Shown: positions 41,864 through 50,044 of the stretch, one piece after another | How the letters are laid out: each line of letters begins with the position of its first letter | How positions within the stretch are numbered: the stretch's first letter is position 1 | From: Geminisphaera colitermitum TAV2 | GTDB taxonomy: Bacteria > Verrucomicrobiota > Verrucomicrobiia > Opitutales > Opitutaceae | NCBI RefSeq assembly: GCF_000171235.2 | Contig: NZ_ABEA03000005.1 | Span: 23,167-87,166 of the forward strand | DNA length: 64,000 nucleotides | Direction of reading: 5' to 3' | Notes under the pieces: generated by a model | What the model was told of the DNA's origin: nothing | What the model saw: only the letters and a program-made list of their open reading frames with translations | Databases searched by the model: none | Program-made: the position numbers and the translations under genes

Positions 41864-42646
41864 TCAGCGATGCCCGACGGTGGGGCGCTCGGCGGCTTCG
41901 GGATCGACGGGGAGCGGTTCGAGCGGTTCGACGCGAGGGCAGATGTCGGGGATACGCACAGTGGGGCGGGCCCAGCGGACGGCGTTGGCGATCACCTTCT
42001 GGATGTTGGCGTCATGGTAAGTCGGATACGTCTCGTGGCCGGGGCGGAAATAAAATACCTTGCCGTTGCCGCGCTGCCAGGTGGCTCCGCTGCGGAACAC
42101 CTCGCCGCCGGTGAACCAGGATATGAAGACCACCTGGTCGGGTTCGGGAATGCCGAAGGGCTCGCCATACATTTCCTCGGAGGACAGTTCGAAGTGTTCG
42201 GGCAGGCCGGCGGCAATGGGGTGGGCGGGATTGACGGTCCAGAGGCGTTCCTTGTCGGTGGATTCGCGCCACTTGAGCGAACAGGTGGTGCCGAGGAGGG
42301 TTTTGAAGATTTTGGAGTAATGCCCGGAGTGGAGAACGATGAGCCCCATGCCTTCGAGGACGCGCTTTTGCACGCGCTTGACGATTTCGTCCTGCACGTC
42401 GCCGTGGGCCATGTGTCCCCACCAGATGAGGACGTCGGTGGTGTCGATCACCTCCTGCGTCAGACCGTGCTCGGGCTGGTCGAGCGTGGCGGTGCGGGCT
42501 TCGATGCCGGCCTGCTTGCGCAGGGGGGCGGCGATGGCCTCGTGCATGCCCTGCGGATAGATGGCGGCGACTTTGGCGTTTTTCTTTTCGTGACGATACT
42601 CGCCCCAGACGGTGACGCGGATCGGTGATACGGTGGTGGTGTTCAT
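41864..42646 (-). CDS. ThuA-like domain protein
   Basis: 260 residues from ATG 42646. The ThuA fold is evident: [20 protein letters not shown] at the start, [15 protein letters not shown], then [70 protein letters not shown] and [20 protein letters not shown]. It is a glutamine-amidotransferase-like fold linked with trehalose or other sugar use in known cases; enzymatic activity is not established. The longer open frame to 43807 is a shadow of the AraC gene. Paired with the oxidoreductase downstream. Divergent to the AraC regulator, which may control both. Confidence 0.88.
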   Translation of the reverse strand: MNTTTVSPIRVTVWGEYRHEKKNAKVAAIYPQGMHEAIAAPLRKQAGIEARTATLDQPEHGLTQEVIDTTDVLIWWGHMAHGDVQDEIVKRVQKRVLEGMGLIVLHSGHYSKIFKTLLGTTCSLKWRESTDKERLWTVNPAHPIAAGLPEHFELSSEEMYGEPFGIPEPDQVVFISWFTGGEVFRSGATWQRGNGKVFYFRPGHETYPTYHDANIQKVIANAVRWARPTVRIPDICPRVEPLEPLPVDPEAAERPTVGHR

Positions 42647-42814
42647 GGTAATTTTTCGATGCGAAGGGATGCGGAGTAGAACTGCGCGGGCGGTCTGCTT
42701 CCGCAGGTAAGACGCTGGTAAATCAAGCGGGGCAGGGGAGGGGAGGCCAAGTTTTGAGGATCGTATTTCTCCGCCATTTATAGCAATTTTCCGACTTATT
42801 GAGATTTCCCGACG

Positions 42815-43681
42815 ATGAATCCGCAATCGGAGTTTGATCAGGATTTGACACGCGCGCTGGAACGGTTGCGCGCCGGGAGGCTGCGGGTGCACATCGCGCG
42901 CGAGATCGATCTGCGGCGACCGCGGCCGAGGTCGCATTTTCATCCCACCCCGGAATTTTTTATTCAGACGGGCGGGGCCACGGATTTTGATTGTCCGGGC
43001 GGCTCGTTTCGCGTGCGCATGGGCGACGTGTGCGTGATGCCGCGCGGGGTTCCACACGCAGAGACTCCGCTCGATTTGCGCACACCCTACGGCATCCTCG
43101 TGTGCATGCATCGGGGCGACGGGATGTTTCTGCATCGCGGGCGGGCCGATCCGGCGAGGCGTATCCAGGGTTATGGTACGACGTTGGTGCCGGGCGCGCG
43201 GGTGCGCGACGCGCTGCGCTACATCGACGACATGGCGGCGCATGAGAGCGTGCCGGCGGAGGAGCGGCGGCACTACGTGGAGGCGTTGGTCGAGGTGTTT
43301 TTGCTCACGGTGCTTGGCGAGTTGCGTCGTCCGGCGGGGGGGGGGGGGGGGGAGGGTTCCGCGCTCGTCGTGGAAGCGGAGAAACTGGCGCACACGCACT
43401 TGGCGGACCCGGCGCTGGCGGTGTCGGTACTGGCGAAGGGGCTGGGGTGCACGCCGGATCACTTGTCGCGGTGTTTTCACCGGGAGCGCGGGGTGACGCT
43501 CAACACGTGGATACGCCGCGAGCGCGTGCTGGCGGCGCGGGAGTTGCTGGCTGATCCGCGTTACAACATCGCGGAGGTGGGCTGGGCATGCGGCTTCGCC
43601 ACGCCCTCGTATTTCATTCGCGTGTTCCGCGAACACACGGGGCTGACACCGAGGGTTTTCCGCGACGGGCTGGCACGGTGA
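42815..43681 (+). CDS. AraC-family transcriptional regulator with G17 tract
   Basis: 288 residues. N-terminal cupin-like sensor domain (about 25-170: [40 protein letters not shown]). C-terminal AraC domain (about 195-285) with two helix-turn-helix motifs: [20 protein letters not shown] and [20 protein letters not shown], ending [17 protein letters not shown] run of 17 G residues (43336-43352) encodes the linker [11 protein letters not shown] between the domains, so slippage would remove the DNA-binding part. The gene is divergent to the ThuA-oxidoreductase pair, its likely target (inference). Confidence 0.92.
   Translation: MNPQSEFDQDLTRALERLRAGRLRVHIAREIDLRRPRPRSHFHPTPEFFIQTGGATDFDCPGGSFRVRMGDVCVMPRGVPHAETPLDLRTPYGILVCMHRGDGMFLHRGRADPARRIQGYGTTLVPGARVRDALRYIDDMAAHESVPAEERRHYVEALVEVFLLTVLGELRRPAGGGGGEGSALVVEAEKLAHTHLADPALAVSVLAKGLGCTPDHLSRCFHRERGVTLNTWIRRERVLAARELLADPRYNIAEVGWACGFATPSYFIRVFREHTGLTPRVFRDGLAR
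43336..43352. repeat. G17 tract inside the AraC regulator gene
   Basis: Seventeen consecutive G residues in frame at the junction between sensor and DNA-binding domains. Confidence 0.9.
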
Positions 43682-43694
43682 ACATTTGATAGCC

Positions 43695-43878
43695 GGTAGG
43701 GAGGCCTTTGTGCCCTCTGCCGAGGGCAGCCCTTCGGGCCATCGCCGTCGGCGATGCCATCTCCGCGCTGCTGCGCTCCGTCCGAGGCCTCCGAAACCAC
43801 GCTCCAACCACCTATGAGTTTCGCCATCATCTTACCACGCACAACGGAGGCCTCGGAGAGGCCTCCCTACCGTTAAGG
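43695..43878. mobile_element. MITE-like repeat, copy 2 (inverted, disrupted)
   Basis: Same internal palindromes as copies 1 and 3 (GGTAGGGAGGCC at left, CGGAGGCCTCGGAGAGGCCT then CCCTACCGTTAAGG at right), but in the opposite orientation. The terminal CTAG-AGC repeats are absent, and about 75 bp of unrelated GC-rich hairpin sequence interrupts the left palindrome. Confidence 0.65.
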
Positions 43879-43886
43879 CAACGGGA

Positions 43887-45686
43887 TCATAAGTGAGAGC
43901 CCTTGCCGCAATAGCGCTCGTAGAGCGATTTGACGGTGTCGAAAGCGAGTTTGGGTCGCCGGTATTCGTCGAGCAGGCCGGCGTTGTTGTAGCCGCGGGG
44001 CTTGGTGCGAATCTCCGGTCCCACGTTCGCAAAGCTGCGGCAATCGATCATCTGCCAGAGCGTCGTGCCAAGGTAACGGGGATTGTCGAGCACGGCGCGA
44101 ATGGCCTCGTCGAAATAATCCTGCTGAAACTCTTCGCTCCACTGCGAACGGGCGCGGTCACGGATGCCATAGATGCCGCACGCCCCGGATTCGCTGACGA
44201 GAAGAGGTTTCTGCGCATACTGCGGATGCGTGGAGAAATATTCGGCCAGACGATCAAACTCGGGACGGATGCGGGAAAGGCTGGGGGTGGCCCAGATTTT
44301 TATCTTGTCCGCCTCATCCACTGGAGCCCGGCCGCCGATCCAACCCGGATAGGGGTTGATCGAAATGATGTCGGCCAGATCGAAACAGAGGTCTTTTTCA
44401 AAGCGGTTTGAGGCGTAGGAAATCAGTCGCGAAGAGTCGGCGTCACGGAGCGTTTGCACGAGGTTTTGGTAGAGGCGGCGACCATCCGGCGTGTCCGAGC
44501 AACTTTCGTTGAGGAAGGCGTAAATGATGACCGAGGGGTGGTTGAGGCTGGTGTCAACGAGGGCGAGCGCGGCGTCACGATGCAGGGCGTTGATGGATGC
44601 GTCGCAGGCGTCGCTTTGGGGTTGCGCCCAGCCGAGGGTTTCGGCCCAGACGAGAAATCCGGCGCGGTCGCAGGCGTCGAGGAAATTGGGGTCAGGCTGG
44701 TAGTGGACGGCGCGGATGAAGTTGGCGTTGAGTTCGCGCGCCCATTGAAGGTCGTCCGCGATGAGTTGCGGAGGCTGAACAGGGCCGAACTGCGGATGCG
44801 ATTCGTGGCGATTGAGGCCGAGCAGGCGCACGGGCGATCCATTGAGCAGGATGTCGCGTCCTCGCGTAGCGATGGTTCGGATACCAAAGCGTTCGATGAC
44901 GGTGTCGCTCTCTTCGAACGGCGCATCCGCATCCGTATCCGGACATGAAATACCAAAGGAAAGCGTATGGAGATTGGGATTTTCGGGGGACCAGACGCGG
45001 TGGCCGGGCACCTGCGTTTCGATCATGAGCCCCTGTTTTCCAACAGGGGCCAGCGTGGTTTCCACCGGGGTTCCATCGTCGAAAGCGTAGCGGATGCGGA
45101 GGCGGTCAGGAATGCGGCCGCCGAATCGGGCCTCAAGCCGGACTTGGCCGGTGGCGATGTCGAGCGTGGTAACTTTGACGCGTTCGACGCGGGTGTCCGG
45201 CAACCGGGTGAGCGTCACGCTGCGGTAAATACCGCCGTAGCCGTAAAAGTCGGCGTAGGGTTTGAAGATGGGGACGGTATCCGGATTTCCAAAACGATTG
45301 TCCACCAAGACAAGCAGTTCGTGCTCGTCGCGGTCCGTTTCGGAAAGGGACACGTCGCGGCTGACGGTGGAATAGGGAGTCTTGATTTCTCCAAGGTCGA
45401 TGTTGTCGAGCCAGATTCGCGCATAAAGACCCAGTCCGCCGAATTTCAGCCGAGTCGGTCCTGAGGGAAAAACGAATCGCGTGCGGTAAAGTGCCGCGCC
45501 GCGTGCATCGATGCGGGGACCGGCGAGGTTATAGCAGCCGGGAACGGCGGCGATTTCATTGAATGCCTCCGCGTGGGCTTCGGGCGTCACGGCGGCGATA
45601 TTCACGTCGCCAAGCCAGGCGAAGTCCCAGAACCCGTCGAGGACGAGGCTGCGGCGTTCGGGATACAGAGGATATTGGGCGCTCAT
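43887..45686 (-). CDS. Glycoside hydrolase family 2 enzyme
   Basis: 599 residues from ATG 45686. Order: sugar-binding jelly-roll (about 10-180: RTRFVFPSGPTRLKFGGLGL, YGYGGIYRSVTLTRL), Ig-like domain (about 185-275) and TIM barrel (about 280-595). The acid/base Glu is in IIYAFLNESCSD near 420 and the nucleophile Glu in LLVSESGACGIYG. No signal peptide, so probably cytoplasmic. The size and order resemble beta-glucuronidase or beta-galactosidase, but the specificity is not readable. It is the last gene of glycan locus B and has its own upstream operator-like sites (45762 and 45885). Confidence 0.88.
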   Translation of the reverse strand: MSAQYPLYPERRSLVLDGFWDFAWLGDVNIAAVTPEAHAEAFNEIAAVPGCYNLAGPRIDARGAALYRTRFVFPSGPTRLKFGGLGLYARIWLDNIDLGEIKTPYSTVSRDVSLSETDRDEHELLVLVDNRFGNPDTVPIFKPYADFYGYGGIYRSVTLTRLPDTRVERVKVTTLDIATGQVRLEARFGGRIPDRLRIRYAFDDGTPVETTLAPVGKQGLMIETQVPGHRVWSPENPNLHTLSFGISCPDTDADAPFEESDTVIERFGIRTIATRGRDILLNGSPVRLLGLNRHESHPQFGPVQPPQLIADDLQWARELNANFIRAVHYQPDPNFLDACDRAGFLVWAETLGWAQPQSDACDASINALHRDAALALVDTSLNHPSVIIYAFLNESCSDTPDGRRLYQNLVQTLRDADSSRLISYASNRFEKDLCFDLADIISINPYPGWIGGRAPVDEADKIKIWATPSLSRIRPEFDRLAEYFSTHPQYAQKPLLVSESGACGIYGIRDRARSQWSEEFQQDYFDEAIRAVLDNPRYLGTTLWQMIDCRSFANVGPEIRTKPRGYNNAGLLDEYRRPKLAFDTVKSLYERYCGKGSHL

Positions 45687-45761
45687 TTTTTGTGATTTGT
45701 GGTGGATGCTACCCGCCGAGCCCTTCAAGCGTAACTTTGAACGTGTTGCCAAGATCAATAG

Positions 45762-45779
45762 AATTAAACCAGTTAAACT
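45762..45779. promoter_or_regulatory. Operator-like site 2 of glycan locus B
   Basis: AATTAAACCAGTTAAACT, 76 bp before the GH2 ATG. It differs from the palindrome at 59505-59522 (AGTTAAACCTGTTTAACT) at only three of 18 positions. This links the first and last genes of the locus to one regulator. Confidence 0.55.
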
Positions 45780-45884
45780 CAATGGTTACGGGATTTCCGA
45801 CGGCGTGATTTTCCTCGGTGTTTTTTCGTGTCCGTTTGTGTGTTTCGTGGGCAATCATGACAGCCGTTCCAGTCAGTATCCAGT

Positions 45885-45903
45885 CGGTTACAGGCTGTAA
45901 CCG
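45885..45903. promoter_or_regulatory. 19-bp palindrome with extra half-sites
   Basis: CGGTTACAGGCTGTAACCG is a perfect inverted repeat around one central G. Further half-sites follow nearby: CTATAACC at 45919 (24 bp after CTGTAACC) and TAACGTTACAG at 45945. It is in the 256-bp spacer before the GH2 gene. Such a cluster suggests cooperative binding by a sugar-responsive regulator. Confidence 0.5.
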
Positions 45904-45942
45904 GTTTCCAGTAATATTCTATAACCTGATAGGACGCATCAA

Positions 45943-47952
45943 TTATAACGTTACAGGATACTGGGGCAGATCGGCGGGCAGCGTCACGAGGCCGTCGGAG
46001 GCCGGGAGTTCCCGGGGCGCAGTGCCAGTTGCCTCAACGGTCACCTGTGTCACGTCCGCGGGCACTTGTACGGTGAGCGGCACTTGTTTTGCCAGCCAGC
46101 GGTCGAGTTCGGGCCAGCTCAGGGTGACGCGGATCTGGCCGTTGCGTGCGTCCGTGATATTGTCGATGCGGACGTTGTCACGCAGCCAGCGCCAGAGAAA
46201 TAACTGGCCTTGCGTCGCATACCAGACGCCGGGCTGGCGTCCATAACGGGCGAGGAAGGCGTCGAATTTTTTCCAGTCCGCCTCGGTGCGGATTTCGCGG
46301 GAGTGTCCCCAAAAATAGAATACGCCGCCGGATTGCGACACCGCACGCTGCCAGGCTTGTTCGAGGCGGTCGGGCGAGGCGAGGAAATGCGCGTCGGTGA
46401 CGAGGGTAAGCGGCTCGGCGTAGCCGGTGATGGTTTCACCGCCGGTGCGCGTGGTGCGCCCGGAGAGGTAGCCGGCCTCGCGCACGCTGCGCAGCACGTA
46501 GTCGCCGCGCGCGTCGTAGGCGGGGACGTGGTTGAAGGGATACGCGAATGAGATCACGGGATGGCCGAGGGCGGCCTCCAAGCGCAGGCGCATTTGCAGG
46601 CACTCTGCGGCCCATAGGTCGGGGGCGATGGTCCAGGCGTGCGGGTGGTTGAGCGAATGCGAGGCGACTTCCATGCCGCGGCGTTCCAACTCGGCGAGAA
46701 CGTTGGCGCGCTCGGACATCCCACCATACACAAAAAATGTCCCGCGAAAGCCATGTTTCTCCAGCGCGGCGGCGCAGCGTCGGTCGTTGGCCGCGCCATC
46801 GTCCCAACTGGTGACGACCGCGGTTTGCGTTCCATTGGGCAGGAGGGGAAGGGCAACTTGTCTTTTGATATCGGATACGCCGGCGTTGGTTGCAAAGGAG
46901 AGTGTGACGAGCGTCCGTTGGTCCGGACTGGCAACGGTGAGCGGCGTGTTTTTGCGATCATACGGACGGCGGGGCTGGTAGGGAGGCACGGATTGCAAGA
47001 CAGCCCCTTGGATGCTCATGGGGTTTATGAGGTCGGTGCCGGGCGTAGCAGGGGAGGAGAGGGTATTGTCCGCGAACGAGGCGGGCCACTCAAGCGACAC
47101 GGGCGCCTGATCGAGATAAACGTTCACGCGCCGGGACATGGGCGCGGTGATGCGTTCGCCATCCGCACCAATGACAGTCATTGCACCGGAAAGGGTGCCG
47201 CGAACGGCGGCGGGAAAACGGAAGGCCGGGCTGATTTGCCAGTTGCCAGGCGGCAGGCCGGGCAGCAACGCGGACGTGGTCGTCTCCACGAGGAGACCGA
47301 GCAGGCGCGGCGCGGTGGTGGCCTCAGCGCCGGCCGGGGCGGATGGCGCGGGTCCATCGACGGGCGCGAAAGTAACGCGCTTGATGGCGCGAATGGTCAC
47401 GGGCATGCGGCTTTGCGGACGCACTTCGAGCGAGGCGAGCGGGGCGGTGCACCAGAGGCGCAGGCGAAACTGTTCGATGTCCCTCGCGTTTTCCGCCTCG
47501 GCGAGAGCAAAAACCGGGGCGAGCGGAGTGCCGAAAAAGAATTTTATGCGAGAGGAGTCCTTGGGACGTTTGGCAAACTCGACTGTCATTTCCCACCAGC
47601 CGGGGGGGAGGGGGGCCGGCAGTTGCCATTTGTATCCGGTGTTTGGATCGCTTGCCGCCGGCAGGCTGATGGCGCTGCGTCCGTCGTCGAGCGCAACCCT
47701 CTCCCCGCCGGTCGCCCCGTCAGGTGTGAGCGTGACAGCCATGCCGGTCTGGCGCAGGTTGCTCAGGTCCTGCGCCGAGCGGGCGGACTGGCGCACGCGG
47801 CTGACGGTTGGAACAAGAATCGCCGCCAGAATGCCAGTGATGGCGATCACCGTGAGCAATTCGATCAGCGTGAAGCCGGATGCCACTGGGGGGGGCATTC
47901 CGGCGGAAAGCAGGTTGCTGGAGTGAAATGTTTTTTTACGAGAAGAGTTCAC
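45943..47952 (-). CDS. Pseudopilin signal fused to a polysaccharide deacetylase (NodB) domain
   Basis: 669 residues. The start is a type IV pilin-like leader: MNSSRKK, then a prepilin peptidase site in ASGFTLIELLTVIAITGILA (cut before F). A large middle region (about 60-375) has beta-sandwich character with KPP/Trp-rich strands. The C-terminal part (about 380-600) is a carbohydrate esterase 4 domain: the motif-1 TSWDDGAANDRRCAAALEKH with both Asp, the metal-binding ASHSLNHPH (H-x-x-x-H), and FAYPFNHVPAYDARG. It is unusual for this catalytic domain to carry a pilin leader. It would be displayed on a pseudopilus-like surface structure and deacetylate polysaccharide. It follows the CE7 esterase by 13 bp. 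Confidence 0.85.
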   Translation of the reverse strand: MNSSRKKTFHSSNLLSAGMPPPVASGFTLIELLTVIAITGILAAILVPTVSRVRQSARSAQDLSNLRQTGMAVTLTPDGATGGERVALDDGRSAISLPAASDPNTGYKWQLPAPLPPGWWEMTVEFAKRPKDSSRIKFFFGTPLAPVFALAEAENARDIEQFRLRLWCTAPLASLEVRPQSRMPVTIRAIKRVTFAPVDGPAPSAPAGAEATTAPRLLGLLVETTTSALLPGLPPGNWQISPAFRFPAAVRGTLSGAMTVIGADGERITAPMSRRVNVYLDQAPVSLEWPASFADNTLSSPATPGTDLINPMSIQGAVLQSVPPYQPRRPYDRKNTPLTVASPDQRTLVTLSFATNAGVSDIKRQVALPLLPNGTQTAVVTSWDDGAANDRRCAAALEKHGFRGTFFVYGGMSERANVLAELERRGMEVASHSLNHPHAWTIAPDLWAAECLQMRLRLEAALGHPVISFAYPFNHVPAYDARGDYVLRSVREAGYLSGRTTRTGGETITGYAEPLTLVTDAHFLASPDRLEQAWQRAVSQSGGVFYFWGHSREIRTEADWKKFDAFLARYGRQPGVWYATQGQLFLWRWLRDNVRIDNITDARNGQIRVTLSWPELDRWLAKQVPLTVQVPADVTQVTVEATGTAPRELPASDGLVTLPADLPQYPVTL

Positions 47953-47965
47953 GCGCGGGGGGCGT

Positions 47966-49309
47966 TTATTTGAGCGTTTTCAGGTAGGCGAGGATGGCGT
48001 TCTTGGCCTTGAGAGCGGCGGGGGAACTGCGGTGTCCTTTGGCGATGTCGTTGTAGATTTCTTTTTGGCCGGGGAGGTTGTTGTAAGCGGCATATACGGA
48101 GGTCGGCGCGCAGGTCTGGTCGATGAAACCAACTCTGAAATAGGCACGGGCTTTTACTCGGGTGGCAAAGTTCATCGCATCATAATAACGCACGGCTTCG
48201 ATCACTTGGGGGAGTTTTTCGGCTTCTTCTTTGTTGTTGGGGAGGAATTTGGGCCAGCCGCGTTGTCGGTTGACGAGGACGCCGGTGTTGTCGCAGAGGG
48301 CGGGGACGCCCGCGACGATGTAGGTGACGCGTGGGTCGAGTCCGCCTGCGACAATGGATTGCGCTCCGCCTTGGCTGCCGCCGAATACGATGAGGGTGCG
48401 TCCGTCCCATTCGGGTTGTGCGGTGAGGAAATCAATCGCGCGGATGAGGCGTAGGAACATGCCTTGGAAGTAAATGGTGTCGCGTGAGTCGCATCCGCGT
48501 TTAGGGTAGCCGCGGAGGTCGGTTTGGGCGAGGTTTTCGTAGTAGTCGGCGGGTTTGCCGTTGGGGATGCCGTGGGCGTTGATGTCGAGCGCGATCAGCC
48601 CGCGTGTGGCCCAGTCAGCGGGGACTGCGAGGTAGGAACTGCGCACACCGGCTCCGTGAACGGTGAGGATCGCGGGGTGCGCGCCGGCCTTCGCGCCGAC
48701 CGGACGGGCGTAGTAGCCGGAAACGGGAGCGCCCAGGCTGTCGGCCTGGAGGTCAAAAGTCTCGACCTTGCCGGCGACGTCCTTGGGCGCGTCAACGGGG
48801 GTGAGCCGGGCGTTCATGGGGATGGCGGCGAGCTCCTTTTTCTTCGCGGCCCAGAAGTCGTCGAAGTCGTCGGGGACCGGCAGGCTGGGCTTGATCTGAA
48901 GCGGGTCGATGCCTGCGCCGCCAAGCGCCTTCACCGTTTTGGTCTTCGCCCCGGCGGCGTCGGACTCGGGATAGAAGTAAACGGCTTCGCAAAGGATGAA
49001 CCCCGGCTCGCCGAGCGTGGCGGTGACCGTGGCCTGGCCGTTGACGAGCTTCGCGGTGCCGGAGTGGCGCGGAGGCACACCGTCCTTGGTCGTGGTCCAC
49101 TTGACCTCGGCGTCGGCGGGCGCATCGACGAGGTGGATCGTGAAGGTGACGGTGTCGCCTTGACGATAGAGGGCGTCGGCACGGTCAGCAGTGACTTTTA
49201 GCGAGGGGAGCGTGGGTTTGGTTTGCGCACTGGCTGTGAAGCCGGTCGCAAGGAGAAACATGAGCGCAAGGGCTGCCAGAATACCCGCAAAAAGGGAGCG
49301 ATGCGTCAT
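47966..49309 (-). CDS. Acetyl esterase, CE7 (acetylxylan esterase/cephalosporin deacetylase) type
   Basis: 447 residues, exported (signal peptide ending TGFTASAQ). An N-terminal Ig-like domain (about 30-130) is followed by the AXE1 alpha/beta hydrolase (about 145-440): FDDFWAAKKKELAAIPMNAR, HPAILTVHGAGVRSSYLAVP, the catalytic Ser in VFGGSQGGAQSI, Asp in VGFIDQTCAPTSVYAAYN and His in DIAKGHRSSP. It removes acetyl groups from xylan or related oligosaccharides. Its start overlaps the previous pseudopilin gene stop by 4 bp. This is the strongest pointer to acetylated xylan as the substrate of the locus. Confidence 0.92.
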   Translation of the reverse strand: MTHRSLFAGILAALALMFLLATGFTASAQTKPTLPSLKVTADRADALYRQGDTVTFTIHLVDAPADAEVKWTTTKDGVPPRHSGTAKLVNGQATVTATLGEPGFILCEAVYFYPESDAAGAKTKTVKALGGAGIDPLQIKPSLPVPDDFDDFWAAKKKELAAIPMNARLTPVDAPKDVAGKVETFDLQADSLGAPVSGYYARPVGAKAGAHPAILTVHGAGVRSSYLAVPADWATRGLIALDINAHGIPNGKPADYYENLAQTDLRGYPKRGCDSRDTIYFQGMFLRLIRAIDFLTAQPEWDGRTLIVFGGSQGGAQSIVAGGLDPRVTYIVAGVPALCDNTGVLVNRQRGWPKFLPNNKEEAEKLPQVIEAVRYYDAMNFATRVKARAYFRVGFIDQTCAPTSVYAAYNNLPGQKEIYNDIAKGHRSSPAALKAKNAILAYLKTLK

Positions 49310-49995
49310 TGGTTCAAATTCCAGAGAGTGGAATTCGAGGCGACCTCGCTGCGCTGGAGGTTCTTCACGTGGCCATCCCAGTAGGCGATGTTGATCCTGT
49401 CATTACCGTGCCGATACGCGGCGGCGTGTGTTCGGTTGGTGTCTCCGGCAACGTAGGCGTTGGATTGAAACCTGCTGATCTGGAAATCAACCGCGTCGGC
49501 AAAGGCAAGCGTTTGGCTCGGTCGCGGAATCTCACTTTGGAGAAGACCGATCTCCGAGCGTTTCGGGGCGCCAGTCGGGAGGTTGAGGTTAATGTTTGTG
49601 AAATTGTAACCGTAACTGCGATGTCCGCCTGACTCGATCCTGTCCGGACAACGCATGGAGGGTGGGATGTCTGCGGAGACCCCCGATCCACGGTCCAGAT
49701 AACCCGTCAGGGTGCGGTCGCCGTGCCATGGTATGTTGGCCGTACTCTGGACATAGACAAAGCGTCCCTTGTGCTCATTTGCGTAAAGGATGTTGGCCAT
49801 CTGGAGCTGGCGGAGATTGGACAGGCATTGGGTTTGCCGGGCCTTGGCGCGGACGTTGCCAAGGACCGCCAGAACGATTGCCGCCAGAACGCCGATGATG
49901 GCGATGACGGCAAGCAACTCGATCAACGTAAACGCCCGGCGGGAGTGACGGCGGACAACGGGAACGACGAAACGGGTAACGGTATTCATGTTCAT
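49306..49995 (-). CDS. Pseudopilin-like protein (DUF1559/prepilin N-terminal type)
   Basis: 229 residues. The prepilin leader motif is RRAFTLIELLAVIAIIGVLA (cleavage before F), then the helix AAIVLAVLGNVRAKARQTQC, and a C-terminal globular region with SNLRQLQMANILYANEHKG, DRGSGVSADIPPSMRCPDRI and the family end FADAVDFQ, NIAYWDGHVKNLQ. Proteins of this type are numerous in Verrucomicrobia and Planctomycetes. A substrate-binding or secretion role beside glycoside hydrolases is inferred. Its TGA overlaps the esterase ATG (ATGA). Confidence 0.88.
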   Translation of the reverse strand: MNMNTVTRFVVPVVRRHSRRAFTLIELLAVIAIIGVLAAIVLAVLGNVRAKARQTQCLSNLRQLQMANILYANEHKGRFVYVQSTANIPWHGDRTLTGYLDRGSGVSADIPPSMRCPDRIESGGHRSYGYNFTNINLNLPTGAPKRSEIGLLQSEIPRPSQTLAFADAVDFQISRFQSNAYVAGDTNRTHAAAYRHGNDRINIAYWDGHVKNLQRSEVASNSTLWNLNQ

Positions 49996-50016
49996 TGTGG
50001 TGCTTGTTGTTGGGTC

Positions 50017-50033
50017 GGGGGGGGGGGGGGGGG
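50017..50033. repeat. G17 homopolymer between GH2 and pseudopilin genes
   Basis: Seventeen G residues in the 49-bp spacer before the pseudopilin start at 49995 (on the coding strand a C17 run). It is the right distance to affect the leader or the ribosome-binding site. Confidence 0.85.
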
Positions 50034-50044
50034 AGGGCTCCCGG

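Noticed and set aside
42646..43807. N-terminal extension of the ThuA frame to 43807
   Set aside because: It runs opposite the AraC gene and reads as Arg/His-rich low-complexity sequence; the ThuA fold begins at ATG 42646.
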